From contig NZ_JAJAVB010000024.1 in assembly GCF_020615385.1 (NCBI RefSeq), forward strand, positions 124,001 to 188,000: 64,000 nt of DNA. Direction: 5' to 3'. Positions 29,757 to 40,230 of this stretch are shown here, piece by piece (the first letter of the stretch is position 1; every line of letters begins with the position of its first letter). The stretch is from Jiella soli (GTDB lineage: Bacteria > Pseudomonadota > Alphaproteobacteria > Rhizobiales > Rhizobiaceae). The notes beneath the pieces are model-generated. The model was given only the letters and a program-made list of their open reading frames with translations. It searched no databases and was not told the origin of the DNA. A program made the position numbers and the translations under genes.

Positions 29757-31319
29757 ATGCTTCAACGCTCCGACATCCATCGCTTCGACGTCGAGCCCGT
29801 CAACGCGCCGGAACGCCAATCGCAGCCCCTCTACGAAGCCCGCAAGAAGATCCATCCCAAGCGCGCCGAAGGTCGGTTTCGGCGGCTGAAGTGGATCATC
29901 ATGCTGGTGACGCTCGGCATCTATTACGTCACGCCGTGGCTGCGCTGGGACCGCGGTCCCTTCGCGCCGGACCAGGCGGTGCTGATCGATCTCGCCAACC
30001 GCCGCTTCTACTTCTTCTTCATCGAGATCTGGCCGCAGGAGTTCATCTTCGTCGCCGGCCTGCTCGTCATGGCCGGCATCGGGCTCTTCCTCGTCACCTC
30101 CGTGGTCGGCAGGGCTTGGTGCGGCTATGCCTGTCCGCAGACCGTCTGGACGGACCTCTTCCTGGTGGTGGAGCGATTCTTCGAGGGCGACCGCAATGCC
30201 CGGATCCGGCTCGACAAGGCGCCGTGGAGCTTCGACAAGGTCAGGAAGCGGGTCCTGAAGCACTCGACATGGCTGCTCATCGCAGTCGCGACCGGCGGCG
30301 CCTGGATCTTCTACTTCGCCGACGCGCCGACGCTCCTGTGGAATTTCCTGCGTGGCGACGCGCCCTTCGTCGCCTATGCCACCGTCGGCATCCTGACCGC
30401 GACCACCTACGTCCTCGGCGGACTGATGCGCGAACAGGTCTGCATCTACATGTGCCCGTGGCCACGCATCCAGGCCGCCATGCTCGATGAGGATTCGCTC
30501 GTCGTCACCTATAATGACTGGCGCGGCGAGCCGAAGAGCCATGGTGCCAAGAAGGCGGCTGCGGCGGGTCTTTCCGTCGGCGACTGCGTCGACTGCAATG
30601 CCTGCGTGGCGGTCTGCCCCACCGGCATCGACATCCGCGACGGCCAGCAGCTCGCCTGCATCACCTGCGCGCTCTGCATCGACGCCTGCGACGGTGTCAT
30701 GGACAAGCTCGGGCGCGAGCGCGGCCTGATCTCCTACGCGACGCTGAAGGACTACAACTCCAACATGGCGATCGCGACGGATCCCGCGACCGGCGCGATC
30801 GACCCGGCGCGGGTGCGCGACGAGACCGGCCGCTTCAGGGATCGGCTCAAGCACTTCGACTGGCATGTCTTCCTCAGGCCGCGCACGCTGATCTATGCGG
30901 GCCTGTGGGCGGCGATCGGTGTCGGCCTCCTCGTTGCGCTCATGGCGCGCGAGCGGCTGGAACTCAACGTCCAGCGCGACCGCAACCCGGTCTATGTCAG
31001 GCTCTCCGACGGCTCGATCCGCAACGGCTATACCGTCAAGCTGCTCAACATGATACCTGAGCCGCGCGAATTCCGGCTGTCGCTGGAGGGTCTGCCGGGC
31101 GCGACGATGTATTCCGACGACCTCAGCCAGCCGGAGGGGCGGAGCTTCGCGGTAAAGGTCGATCCGGACCGCCTGAGGACGCTGAAGTTCTTCGTCGTCG
31201 AGCCTGCCTCTGCGGTGAAGCCCGGCACCACGGATTTCCGCTTCGTCCTGAACGACATGAACAGTTCCGAAAGCGCCGTCTACGACGCCGCCTTCGAAGC
31301 CCCGGAGAACGGCAAATGA
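29757..31319 (+). CDS. ccoG: cbb3 oxidase assembly protein CcoG (FixG)
   Basis: CcoG/FixG (520 residues) is a membrane ferredoxin-like protein that reduces copper during cbb3 oxidase assembly. It has several membrane segments and two 4Fe-4S motifs: C277-C280-C283-C287 (CVDCNACVAVCP) and C301-C304-C307-C311 (CITCALCIDACD). An Ig-like C-terminal domain follows the last helix. The stop overlaps the ccoH start (ATGA). The ribosome binding site is weak. Confidence 0.94.
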   Translation: MLQRSDIHRFDVEPVNAPERQSQPLYEARKKIHPKRAEGRFRRLKWIIMLVTLGIYYVTPWLRWDRGPFAPDQAVLIDLANRRFYFFFIEIWPQEFIFVAGLLVMAGIGLFLVTSVVGRAWCGYACPQTVWTDLFLVVERFFEGDRNARIRLDKAPWSFDKVRKRVLKHSTWLLIAVATGGAWIFYFADAPTLLWNFLRGDAPFVAYATVGILTATTYVLGGLMREQVCIYMCPWPRIQAAMLDEDSLVVTYNDWRGEPKSHGAKKAAAAGLSVGDCVDCNACVAVCPTGIDIRDGQQLACITCALCIDACDGVMDKLGRERGLISYATLKDYNSNMAIATDPATGAIDPARVRDETGRFRDRLKHFDWHVFLRPRTLIYAGLWAAIGVGLLVALMARERLELNVQRDRNPVYVRLSDGSIRNGYTVKLLNMIPEPREFRLSLEGLPGATMYSDDLSQPEGRSFAVKVDPDRLRTLKFFVVEPASAVKPGTTDFRFVLNDMNSSESAVYDAAFEAPENGK

Positions 31320-31798
31320 GCGTCAACAGCCGCGCCCCCCGCGAATTCACCGGCCGCCACATGGCCCTGGTGATGGCCCTCTTCTTCGGGACGATCATCT
31401 CGGTGAACGTGACCATGGCCTATTTCGCCGAGAGCACCTGGAGCGGGCTCGTCGTGGAGAACAGCTATGTCGCCAGCCAGACCTTCGATGCCGATACGGC
31501 GAAGCGTGAGCAAGAGGTCGCGCGCGGCTGGGACGCCAGGGTGGCCTATGCGGACGGGCAGTTCCGGGTCGACTTCGTCGATGCGGCCGGCAAGCCCGTC
31601 ACCGACGCCGCGGCGAGCGTCACGATCGGCCATCCCGTCAATGCCAATTTCGACCGCACCCTGACGCTGGAGCCCGTTGCCGGCGGCGGATACGGGGCAA
31701 AGACCCAGCTGACCAGCGGCCGCTGGGAAGCGCGCCTCGTCCTCACCGCCGAGGGGCTCACCCCCTGGCACCGGGCCGTGCGATTCAGCGTGGAGTGA
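31316..31798 (+). CDS. ccoH: cbb3 oxidase assembly protein CcoH (FixH)
   Basis: CcoH/FixH (160 residues) has one N-terminal membrane helix (about residues 16-36, within MALVMALFFGTIISVNVTMA) and a periplasmic beta-rich domain. It helps assemble the cbb3 oxidase, possibly as a contact partner of CcoN. It is translationally coupled to ccoG and followed 7 bp later by ccoI. Confidence 0.92.
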   Translation: MSVNSRAPREFTGRHMALVMALFFGTIISVNVTMAYFAESTWSGLVVENSYVASQTFDADTAKREQEVARGWDARVAYADGQFRVDFVDAAGKPVTDAAASVTIGHPVNANFDRTLTLEPVAGGGYGAKTQLTSGRWEARLVLTAEGLTPWHRAVRFSVE

Positions 31799-31805
31799 GA
31801 CGGCG

Positions 31806-34130
31806 ATGAGCTGCTGCAGTCCCAATTACGATCTCGTCACCGCCGAGGAGAACGTCGCCGCATCCGCGGACCCGAAGGCGCAGGAACTGCGCCGGGCGGG
31901 ACGGGTCGCAGAGGACGGGACGGTGATCTATGTCTTCGCCGCGCCCGCGATCCATTGCGGCGCCTGCATTGGGGCAATCGAACGGGCTCTCGGGCCGCTG
32001 CCGGGTGTCGTCGAGGCGCGGGTCAACCTGACGCTTCGCCGCGTGACGGTCGTCCTCGAATCGGCCGGCATCTCCCCCCTCCCCGTCGTCCAAACGCTGG
32101 CCCGCATCGGCTTTCCCGCGACGCCGGTCGATCTCGGCGATCTCGACCAGCTGTCGCGCGAGCGGGAATCGAACCGGCTCCTGATCGCTCTCGCGATCGC
32201 CGGCTTCGCGGCGGCCAACATCATGCTCCTGTCGGTTTCGGTGTGGTCCGGCGCCGACGCCGCGACGCGCGACCTCTTCCATCTGGTCTCTGCGCTGATC
32301 GCCATTCCGACCGTCGCCGTCGCCGGCCAGGTGTTTTTCCGCTCGGCTTTTTCGGCGGTGCGCGGCGGCAGGCTCAACATGGACGTCCCGATTTCGCTGG
32401 CGCTCCTCCTGTCGCTCGGGATGAGCCTCGTCGAAAGCCTGACCGGCGGTGCGGAGGCCTATTTCGACGCGGCCGTGACGCTGCTCTTCTTCCTGCTCGT
32501 CGGCCGCTATCTCGACAGCCGCATGCGCGAGCGCGCCCGCAGCGCGGTCCTCGGCATCGCCCGGCTCGCGGCCAAGGGCGCGACCCGGATCGACGGCGGC
32601 GAACAGGTCTACGTTCCGCTCGACGAGGTCGTCCCCGGCATGACGCTCAGGGTTCCGGCGGGAGAGCGGATCCCCGTCGACGGGAAGGTGGTCGCCGGGT
32701 CGAGCGATCTCGACCGCTCGCTGGTCACCGGCGAAAGCGACCCGGTTGCCGTCGCCGCGGGAGCACGGATCGAGGCCGGGACGCTGAACATCTCCGGCTC
32801 GCTGGACATCGAGGCGCTGACCGACGCCCGGCACTCCTTCCTCGCCGAGATCATGGCGATGATGGAAGCGGCGGAGACCGGCCGAGGCAGTTACACGCGG
32901 ATCGCCGACCGCATGGCGCGGCTCTACGCCCCCGTGGTCCACATCCTCGCGGCCGCGACCTTCCTCGGCTGGCTGATCGTCAGCGGCGGCGACTGGTATC
33001 ACGCGACCTATACGGCGATCGCGGTCCTGATCGTCACCTGCCCCTGCGCACTCGGCCTGGCGGTTCCGGTCGTTCATGTGATCGGCGCCGCACGGCTCTT
33101 CGAGGCCGGCATCCTGATGAAAGACGGCTCGGCGCTGGAGCGACTCGCCGAGGTCGACACGGTCGTCTTCGACAAGACCGGAACGCTCACCACGGGGACG
33201 CCACGCCTTGCCGCGACCGACATCCTTCCCGGCGAGGCCGCCGACGCGGCCCGGGCGCTCGCCGCGCGCTCCAGCCATCCGGCCTCGCGCGCCGTCCGCG
33301 ACGGACTTGCGAACGGGACAGACCCGGACCTTCGCGATGTCCGGGAAGTGCCGGGATGCGGGATCGAGGCAGTGATCGACGGGCGGCCGGCACGGCTCGG
33401 CCGCCGCGAATGGGTCGCCGAAATCGCTGCGGAATACCACGAGCCTACCGGGGCCAGCGGTCCCGCTTTCGCCTTCGCCGGCGGTCCTCTGGCTCGCTTC
33501 GACCTTGCCGAGACGCTGCGCGAGGGCGCGGTGACGGCGGTCCCCGCCCTGAAGGCGGCGGAGCATCTCTCCGTCCAGCTCCTGTCGGGCGACGCCGAGT
33601 TGCCAGTCGAGCGCGTGGCGACGTCGCTCGGGGTCGAAGACTTCACCTCCGGCCTCACCCCGGCCGGCAAGATCGACCGGATCCGCGCGCTGCAGGCCGG
33701 CGGCAGGACGGTCCTGATGGTCGGCGACGGTCTCAACGACGCGCCGAGCCTTGCCGCCGCCGACGTGTCCATGGCGCCAGCCTCGGCCTGCGACGCGGGA
33801 CGGCTTGCCGCCGACTTCGTCTTCACCCGCGACAGCCTTGAGGCCGTGCCGTTCGGCCACAGGATCGCGCTGAAGGCCAAGAGCCTCGTGCGGCAGAACT
33901 TCGGGCTTGCGATCCTCTACAACGGCTTTGCCGTGCCCTTGGCCATGGCCGGGCTCGTCACGCCGCTCGTCGCCGCCATCGCCATGTCGACCTCCTCCAT
34001 CGTCGTCGTCGCGAACAGCCTGCGCCTGTCGTTTGTCTTCCGGGCATCCGCCCCGGGCAAGGCGGCGCGCGCGAGCGTCCGGCGGGGCCGGGCCGGCGGC
34101 GAAGCGCTGGTCAGGGGAGCCTCGTCTTGA
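31806..34130 (+). CDS. ccoI: Copper-transporting P1B-type ATPase CcoI (FixI)
   Basis: CcoI/FixI (774 residues) exports copper needed for the CuB site of cbb3 oxidase. It starts MSCC, carries a heavy-metal-binding motif HCGAC (C51, C54), and has the transmembrane CPC motif at C412-P-C414. The phosphorylation motif DKTGT has Asp456. An HP locus (SSHPASRAV) and GDGLNDAP complete the ATPase core. Its stop overlaps the TTG start of ccoS. Confidence 0.95.
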   Translation: MSCCSPNYDLVTAEENVAASADPKAQELRRAGRVAEDGTVIYVFAAPAIHCGACIGAIERALGPLPGVVEARVNLTLRRVTVVLESAGISPLPVVQTLARIGFPATPVDLGDLDQLSRERESNRLLIALAIAGFAAANIMLLSVSVWSGADAATRDLFHLVSALIAIPTVAVAGQVFFRSAFSAVRGGRLNMDVPISLALLLSLGMSLVESLTGGAEAYFDAAVTLLFFLLVGRYLDSRMRERARSAVLGIARLAAKGATRIDGGEQVYVPLDEVVPGMTLRVPAGERIPVDGKVVAGSSDLDRSLVTGESDPVAVAAGARIEAGTLNISGSLDIEALTDARHSFLAEIMAMMEAAETGRGSYTRIADRMARLYAPVVHILAAATFLGWLIVSGGDWYHATYTAIAVLIVTCPCALGLAVPVVHVIGAARLFEAGILMKDGSALERLAEVDTVVFDKTGTLTTGTPRLAATDILPGEAADAARALAARSSHPASRAVRDGLANGTDPDLRDVREVPGCGIEAVIDGRPARLGRREWVAEIAAEYHEPTGASGPAFAFAGGPLARFDLAETLREGAVTAVPALKAAEHLSVQLLSGDAELPVERVATSLGVEDFTSGLTPAGKIDRIRALQAGGRTVLMVGDGLNDAPSLAAADVSMAPASACDAGRLAADFVFTRDSLEAVPFGHRIALKAKSLVRQNFGLAILYNGFAVPLAMAGLVTPLVAAIAMSTSSIVVVANSLRLSFVFRASAPGKAARASVRRGRAGGEALVRGASS

Positions 34131-34321
34131 ACGTCCTCGTAATCCTCCTGCCGATCGCTCTGCTGCTCGGCCTCACGGGTCTCGGCGCCTTCTTCTGGGC
34201 GCTCAGGAGCGGCCAGTACGACGACATCGACGGCGCTGCCTGGCGGGTGCTTGCGGATGACGACGAGCCGGCCGGAAAGAGCTCGGGAAAGGCGAGCGGC
34301 CGCAAGACAGGCCGGGGCTGA
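34127..34321 (+). CDS. ccoS: cbb3 oxidase maturation protein CcoS (FixS)
   Basis: CcoS (64 residues) has a single N-terminal helix (NVLVILLPIALLLGLTG) followed by the family pattern FFWALRSGQYDDIDG and a Lys/Gly-rich tail. It is required for cofactor insertion in CcoN. The start is TTG, overlapping the ccoI stop as TTGA, with AGGGGAG upstream. It ends the ccoGHIS operon. Confidence 0.92.
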   Translation: MNVLVILLPIALLLGLTGLGAFFWALRSGQYDDIDGAAWRVLADDDEPAGKSSGKASGRKTGRG

Positions 34322-34443
34322 CAGGCGGGAGCCGGACTTAGAGGGTCGAGGCTCGTTCGACGGCTCTGCCGAGACGGTCGTGCCGCGACCCGTCTCACGA
34401 AAGACTGCGCTAGCGGACCGATACGTCCGATCGAGGCGGAGGC

Positions 34444-35385
34444 TCAGTCGGGCACGCTCGCCGGCTCCGGCCCCTCGCCCCGGCTGGAGGTGCCGCCGCC
34501 GCTTCGGCCGGCCATCAGCCAGTCCTTGAACAGCATTGCTTCGGCGCGCCCGCCGGTCTCTTCGACCGGCATCAGCAGGAAGTGCCCCTGCCGGGTGGGC
34601 AAGGCGGTCTCGATGGGCCGCACGAGACGGCCGGCTTCCAGATAGCAATCGGCAAAGCCGCGTGAGACGAGGAGCGGCGCGAGGCCGCTCGCCGCCATCT
34701 CCAGCGCCATCGCCGAACTGTCGGCGATGGCGGCGGTTCTGATCGCAAGCGCCGGATCGGCGCCGACCCTGGCGAGAAGCTTCGGCCAGAGATCCTCGCA
34801 TCCCATGACCAGGATGACGCCGGACGCCGCGCATTCGGAAAGGTAGTCCGCCGCGCTCTGCCCGCTTCTGGCGGGCGCCTTCGCCACCACGATCGATTCG
34901 AAGGTTTCGAGCCGCTCGGCGGTCCAGCCGGGCCAGTCACCGTCGCCATAGCGGATCTCGACGTCGGCGTCCTCGTTCTCCGGCCGGTCAGACCAGATGG
35001 TGGAGAACAGCCGGATCGAGATGTGGGGATAGAGCTGCCGGAACTCAGGCAGACGCCGCGGCAGGACGAGTGTGGCATAGGAGGCGGAGGCACGCACGGT
35101 CAGCACCACCTCCTCGCGGCCGAACAGGCCGACCGTCGACATGGCGATGTCGTCGAAGGCGCGGCGGATCGCCGGCAGATAGGCCCGGCCGACATCGGTC
35201 AGTCGCAGCCCCCGCGGCAGGCGCTCGAACAGCCTGAACCCCAGAAGCTGCTCGAGCGAACGAACCTGGTAGCTGACCGCCGCCGGCGTGAGATTCACGT
35301 CGGAGGCCGCCTTAGCGAAGCTCGAATGGCGGGCGGCCGCCTCGAAGGCGCGCAGCCAGTTGAGCGGCGGAAGCTTGGCGGCCAT
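34444..35385 (-). CDS. LysR-family transcriptional regulator (GcvA-like)
   Basis: This 313-residue regulator has an N-terminal winged helix (about residues 6-65, LRAFEAAARHSSFAKAASDV... AVSYQVRSLEQLL) and a periplasmic-binding-like effector domain. The sequence resembles the GcvA subgroup. It diverges from the GMC oxidoreductase across 154 bp, the usual arrangement for a LysR protein controlling the neighbouring catabolic genes. The effector is unknown. The C-terminal tail is Gly/Ser-rich and probably disordered. Confidence 0.9.
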   Translation of the reverse strand: MAAKLPPLNWLRAFEAAARHSSFAKAASDVNLTPAAVSYQVRSLEQLLGFRLFERLPRGLRLTDVGRAYLPAIRRAFDDIAMSTVGLFGREEVVLTVRASASYATLVLPRRLPEFRQLYPHISIRLFSTIWSDRPENEDADVEIRYGDGDWPGWTAERLETFESIVVAKAPARSGQSAADYLSECAASGVILVMGCEDLWPKLLARVGADPALAIRTAAIADSSAMALEMAASGLAPLLVSRGFADCYLEAGRLVRPIETALPTRQGHFLLMPVEETGGRAEAMLFKDWLMAGRSGGGTSSRGEGPEPASVPD

Positions 35386-35539
35386 GAACGAGCCTCAAAT
35401 GAATTGACCCCTTGGCCTGATATTCCTTTGTTTGTTTGCGGGAAAGGGCCGTGGGACAGTGTTACTTCCGCTGCGGCGGCGCCGCGAACCGAACCCGGGT
35501 GCCTGCCGCGAGACACCGTCCGATCCATTCGAAGGCCCC

Positions 35540-37150
35540 ATGCAGGAATTCGACTACATCGTCGTCGGCGCCGGCTCGGCGGGCTGCGTCCTCGCCGACC
35601 GGCTGTCGGAGAACGGCCGCCACTCCGTGCTCCTGCTCGAGGCGGGCGGCAGCGACCGGCGCTTCTGGATCAAACTGCCGATCGGCTACGGCCGGGTGTT
35701 CTACGACGAGCGCGTGAACTGGAAGTTCGAGACCGAGCCCGATGCCGGCCTTGGCGGGCGCAGCTCCTACTGGCCGCGCGGCAAGGTGGTCGGCGGGTCG
35801 AGCTCGATCAACGCCCTCCTCTATGTTCGCGGCCTTCCGCACGACTTCGACGACTGGCGCGATGGCGGCGCCTCCGGCTGGAGCTGGGACGATGTCAGGC
35901 CCTATTTCGAGAAAGTGGAGCGACGGATCGCGTTGGACGAAACGAGCGAAGGCAGCGGTCCGCTCCAGATAACCAATGTCGCGCGGCGCGCGCACCGGGC
36001 CAACCGGCACTTCTTCGCGGCGGCCGAAGAGATGGGGCTCGAGCGCACGGCCGACTTCAATGGGAATGCGCCCGAAGGCGTCGGGACCTACGACATCACG
36101 ACGCGAGGCGGCATGCGTCATTCGGCCGCCGACGCCTTCCTGCGTCCGGCGCTGAAGCGGCGAAATCTCGCGCTCCTCACCCATGCGAGGGTCCGGCGCG
36201 TGACCTTCGACGGCAAAGTCGCGACCGGCGTCGAATACGAGCGGAACGGCGTCGTCGAGTCGGTCCGTGCGCGCGGCGAGGTCATCCTGTCCGGGGGCGC
36301 CATCGCCTCGCCCGGCCTCCTGCAGATCTCGGGCGTCGGCCCTGCCCCGCTCCTTGCCCGGCTCGGGATTCCCATCGTCAAGGACAACCCCGCCGTCGGC
36401 GGCAATCTCCAGGACCACATCGCCATCAGCTATCTCTACGAGGCGAGCGAGCCGACGCTCAACAACCAGCTGGCGCCCTGGTGGGGCAAGCTGCGCGCCG
36501 GGCTGCAATACGCCATGGCACGCAGCGGCCCGCTGAGCCTCAGCGTCAACCAGTGCGGCGGCTTCGTGCGCTCGCATCCGAAGGCCGCGCGTCCGGACCT
36601 GCAGCTCTATTTCAACCCGGTGACCTACACCACCGCGCCGTCCGGCAAGCGTCCGATCATCAATCCCGATCCGTTTCCCGGCTTCGTGGTCTCGTTCCAG
36701 CCGGCGCGTCCGACCAGCCGCGGCCGGGTCGACATCGCGTCACCGGACATCGCGACGCCGCCGCGGATCGAGCCGCGCTATCTCTCGACCAACGAGGATC
36801 TCGACAAGGTCGTCGCCGGCGGACGGCTGATGCAGGCCATGGTGGCGACGAAGGCGATGCGAAAGCTGATCAGGGTGCCGATCGAGCCCGACGTCGAGAC
36901 GCTCGACGAGGCCGGGCTGGTGGCCGATTTCCGCGCGCGCGCCGGCTCGGTATTCCATCCGACGTCGAGCTGCCGGATGGGTCGCGAGGGCGAGGACGCC
37001 GTCGTCGGCCCTGATCTCAAGGTGTTCGGCCTGTCGAAGCTGCGCGTCGTCGACGCCTCGGTCTTTCCGAACATCACCTCAGGCAATACCAATGCGCCCA
37101 CGATCATGCTGGCGAGAAAGGCGGCGGATGCCATCCTGCGCGATGCATGA
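35540..37150 (+). CDS. GMC-family FAD-dependent oxidoreductase (choline dehydrogenase-like)
   Basis: This 536-residue flavoenzyme belongs to the glucose-methanol-choline family, which oxidises alcohols to aldehydes or ketones. The FAD-binding motif VGAGSAG is at residues 9-15. The second signature GGAIASPGLLQISGVGP and the C-terminal active-site region SVFHPTSSCRMG ... NTNAPTIMLARKAAD are present. There is no signal peptide. The start at 35540 is where family similarity begins. With the ALDH and enolase genes downstream, it probably starts oxidation of an imported alcohol or polyol; the substrate is not evident. Confidence 0.9.
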   Translation: MQEFDYIVVGAGSAGCVLADRLSENGRHSVLLLEAGGSDRRFWIKLPIGYGRVFYDERVNWKFETEPDAGLGGRSSYWPRGKVVGGSSSINALLYVRGLPHDFDDWRDGGASGWSWDDVRPYFEKVERRIALDETSEGSGPLQITNVARRAHRANRHFFAAAEEMGLERTADFNGNAPEGVGTYDITTRGGMRHSAADAFLRPALKRRNLALLTHARVRRVTFDGKVATGVEYERNGVVESVRARGEVILSGGAIASPGLLQISGVGPAPLLARLGIPIVKDNPAVGGNLQDHIAISYLYEASEPTLNNQLAPWWGKLRAGLQYAMARSGPLSLSVNQCGGFVRSHPKAARPDLQLYFNPVTYTTAPSGKRPIINPDPFPGFVVSFQPARPTSRGRVDIASPDIATPPRIEPRYLSTNEDLDKVVAGGRLMQAMVATKAMRKLIRVPIEPDVETLDEAGLVADFRARAGSVFHPTSSCRMGREGEDAVVGPDLKVFGLSKLRVVDASVFPNITSGNTNAPTIMLARKAADAILRDA

Positions 37151-37332
37151 TCGCAGCCGCCCGGAGGGCGGACGCCTCTCCCGTGCGGCAGCCGACGCCA
37201 TCCGGCAGGGCCGGCGCGATTATGACCGGCGCTGTCATCCGGCCTCGGATGCGGCGTGCTAAACTTGCGTTTCAGGGATCGAGGAGGGATGGCAATCCGG
37301 CCACCGACGATCCATCAAGGGAAGGAGATTCA

Positions 37333-38934
37333 ATGTCCGCATTCGATCCGTTCGACCGCTCCGGACGCCTGCTTGGCCTCAACGAGGTCTCGCGCCGCAA
37401 ATTCCTCGCCGGAACGGCCGTCTTCGGCCTGTCGGCGGCGTTTGGAACCGGCATCGGGCTCGGCTCGGCGCGCGCCGCCGAACCCAAGCAAGGCGGTCAC
37501 TTCAAGCTCGGGATTTCCGGCGGCTCGACCACGGACACGCTCGATCCGGCGCATTATTCCGACAATTACATGCAGTCGATCGGCCATGCGATCCACAACT
37601 TCCTTACGGAAGTGAACGACGAGGGCCAGCTCGTCGGCGAACTCGCGACCAAGTGGGAGCCGTCGGCGGACGCCTCGCAATGGGTCTTCACGCTGCGCGA
37701 CGGCGTGACCTTCCACGACGGCAAGCCGGTCACGGCCGACGACGTGGTCGCCTCGATCAACCATCACCGCGGCGAGAAGTCGACTTCGGCCGCAAAGGTG
37801 ATCGTCGAGCCGATCAAGGACATCAAGGCCGACGGCAAGAACAAGGTCGTCGTCCAGCTCGACGCCGGCAATGCCGACTTCCCCTTCCTGATGTCCGACT
37901 ATCACCTGGCGATCATGCCTGCCAAGGACGGATCGGCCGACTGGGAATCCGGCATCGGCTGCGGCGCCTATGTGCTCGACCGCCTCGATCCGGGCGTCGA
38001 ATGCCATGTGACGAAGAACAAGAACTACTGGAAGAGCGATCGCGGCTGGTTCGACGAGGTGAGCTTCCTGTCGATCAAGGACGCCGCAGCCCGCACCAAC
38101 GCGCTGATGACCGGCCAGATCCACGCGATGAACCGGGTCGATCTCAAGACGGTCAATCTCCTGAAGCGCAATCCGCAGATCGAGATCGCCTCGATCGCCG
38201 GCGGCCAGCACTACACCGCGCCGATGCTCACCGACGTCGCGCCGTTCGACAACAATGACGTGCGCATGGCGCTGAAGTTCGGCATCGACCGGCAGGCGAT
38301 GGTCGACACCATCCTCAACGGCTTCGGTGAGGTCGGCAATGACCAGCCGATCAACTCGACCTATCGCTATTTCGCCGATCTGCCGCAGCGGACCTACGAT
38401 CCGGACCAGGCCAAGCACTATCTGAAGAAGGCGGGAATGGACCGGCTGACCGTCAATCTGTCGGCCGCCGACGCCGCCTTCCCGGGCGCGGTCGACGCCG
38501 CCGTCCTCTTCAAGGAGCAGGCGGCCAAGGCCAATATCGACATCAACGTCGTGCGCGAGCCCGATGACGGCTACTGGGACAATGTCTGGATGAAGAAGCC
38601 GTTCTGCATGTCCTATTGGGGCGGCAAGGCGACGGCGGACTGGGCGTTCTCGGTCGGCTATTCGGAAGGTGCCGCCTGGAACGACACCCACTGGAAGAAC
38701 GACCGCTTCAACAAGCTGCTGGTCGAGGCGCGCTCGGAACTCGACGAGAAGAAGCGCGCCGAGATGTATGCCGAGATGCAGCGTCTGGTGCGCGACGAGG
38801 GCGGCGTCGTCCTGCCGATGTTCGCCAATTATGTCGACGGGCTGCGCAAGAATGTCGGCCACGGCAAGATCGCCTCGAACTGGGACCTCGACGGCCTGAG
38901 GGCAGCCGAGCGCTGGTGGTTCACCGACGTCTGA
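37333..38934 (+). CDS. Peptide/opine-type ABC transporter binding protein, Tat-exported
   Basis: This 533-residue protein is a family 5 (DppA/OppA-like) periplasmic binding protein. A twin-arginine signal, [13 protein letters not shown], starts near residue 20 and ends at an ARAA cleavage site near residue 49. The mature part shows the family signature [28 protein letters not shown] precedes the ATG. Family 5 proteins bind peptides, but also opines, sugars and glycosides, so the ligand is open. The matching permeases and ATPase lie 2.8 kb downstream behind two enzyme genes. Confidence 0.9.
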   Translation: MSAFDPFDRSGRLLGLNEVSRRKFLAGTAVFGLSAAFGTGIGLGSARAAEPKQGGHFKLGISGGSTTDTLDPAHYSDNYMQSIGHAIHNFLTEVNDEGQLVGELATKWEPSADASQWVFTLRDGVTFHDGKPVTADDVVASINHHRGEKSTSAAKVIVEPIKDIKADGKNKVVVQLDAGNADFPFLMSDYHLAIMPAKDGSADWESGIGCGAYVLDRLDPGVECHVTKNKNYWKSDRGWFDEVSFLSIKDAAARTNALMTGQIHAMNRVDLKTVNLLKRNPQIEIASIAGGQHYTAPMLTDVAPFDNNDVRMALKFGIDRQAMVDTILNGFGEVGNDQPINSTYRYFADLPQRTYDPDQAKHYLKKAGMDRLTVNLSAADAAFPGAVDAAVLFKEQAAKANIDINVVREPDDGYWDNVWMKKPFCMSYWGGKATADWAFSVGYSEGAAWNDTHWKNDRFNKLLVEARSELDEKKRAEMYAEMQRLVRDEGGVVLPMFANYVDGLRKNVGHGKIASNWDLDGLRAAERWWFTDV

Positions 38935-39047
38935 CGAGACGCGGTGTGGCCGGCGGATCCGTCCGCCGGCCCCTCTCCGATTTCCCGACACTTACACTTT
39001 CGAAACAGCCGACGCCCGGTCGCAGGACCGGGCGACAGAGAGAGACC

Positions 39048-40148
39048 ATGCGTATCGACAGCCTCGAAACCTTCTCCAACGAATTCGTCGCCATGGTGCG
39101 CGTGCGCACCGACGACGGGGCGGAAGGCTGGGGCCAGACCTCGACCTACAATGCCGACATTACCGCGGCGATCCTGCACCGGCAGGTGGCGCCGCATGTC
39201 CTCGGCGAGGAGGCGGACGACATCGGAAGCCTGGTCGAGCGCGTCTTCGAGCGCGAGCACAAGTTTCCCGGTTCCTATCTCTGCCGGGCGGTCGCCGGGC
39301 TCGACACGGCGCTGTGGGACCTGAAGGGCAAGCAGGCCGGCCGAAGCGTCTGCGAACTCCTCGGCGGCACGCCCCGCCCCTTCCCCGTCTACGCCTCGTC
39401 CATGCGTCGCGACATCACCCCGGAGGCCGAGGCGGAGCGGCTGGCGGCGCTCTGCGCACGCTACGGCTACCGCGCCGTGAAGTTCCGCGTCGGCAAGGAA
39501 TGCGGCCATGACGAGGACGAATGGCCCGGCCGCTCCGAGGCCGTGGTGGCGGCTGTGCGCAAAGCGGTCGGCGACGATGTGAAGCTCCTCGTCGACGGCA
39601 ACAGCTGCTATTCGCCGCAAAAGGCCATCGAAGTCGGCCGCATGCTCGAAGCTCACGGCGTCGTCCATTTCGAGGAGCCCTGCCCCTACTGGAAGATCGA
39701 CTGGACGAAAGAGGTGACCCAAGCCCTGTCGCTCGACGTCACCGGCGGCGAACAGGACTGCTTCCTGCCGGTCTGGGAGCGGATCGTCGAAAGCCGCGCC
39801 GTCGACGTCGTCCAGCCGGACATCCTCTATATGGGCGGCGTCTGCCGCACGCTGGAGGTGGTGAAGCTCGCGGCAGGGGCGGGACTGCCCGTCACCCCGC
39901 ATTCGGCCAATCTCGGCCTCGTCACCCTGTTCACGCTCCACCTGATGGGCGCCATCGAAAACGCTGGCCCCTATGTGGAATTCTCGATCGAGGGCGAGGA
40001 CTATTATCCTTGGCAGACCGGCCTGTTCGCGCCCGGCCATGTCGTCGAGGACGGCAAGGTGACGATCCCGGACGCGCCCGGCTGGGGCGTGACGATCGAT
40101 CCCGACTGGCTGAAGCGCGTCGATCACCGGATCTCCCGCCGCGCCTGA
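39048..40148 (+). CDS. Enolase-superfamily enzyme (mandelate racemase/muconate lactonising type)
   Basis: This 366-residue protein has the N-terminal capping domain and the TIM barrel of the enolase superfamily. Probable catalytic residues are Lys145 (AVKFRVGK), metal ligands Asp183 (LVDGN), Glu209 (FEEP) and Glu235 (GGEQ), and His285 (PHSANLG). Members remove an alpha proton from a carboxylate and then racemise, cycloisomerise or dehydrate it; sugar-acid dehydration is common. The setting between a binding protein and an aldehyde dehydrogenase suggests a sugar-acid-like intermediate. The exact reaction cannot be read from sequence. Confidence 0.88.
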   Translation: MRIDSLETFSNEFVAMVRVRTDDGAEGWGQTSTYNADITAAILHRQVAPHVLGEEADDIGSLVERVFEREHKFPGSYLCRAVAGLDTALWDLKGKQAGRSVCELLGGTPRPFPVYASSMRRDITPEAEAERLAALCARYGYRAVKFRVGKECGHDEDEWPGRSEAVVAAVRKAVGDDVKLLVDGNSCYSPQKAIEVGRMLEAHGVVHFEEPCPYWKIDWTKEVTQALSLDVTGGEQDCFLPVWERIVESRAVDVVQPDILYMGGVCRTLEVVKLAAGAGLPVTPHSANLGLVTLFTLHLMGAIENAGPYVEFSIEGEDYYPWQTGLFAPGHVVEDGKVTIPDAPGWGVTIDPDWLKRVDHRISRRA

Positions 40149-40230
40149 TCCGCCAGTCCGACCGAACCGCCTCGTCCACGCCGCCCCCGGCGGGACGACG
40201 GCTCATCATATTCTGAAATCCGAGGTCCCC

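Noticed and set aside
28236-30866. An 876-codon minus-strand frame over ccoO-ccoQ-ccoP-ccoG
   Set aside because: It is antisense to four recognised genes and crosses the terminator after ccoP. It has no motif of its own.
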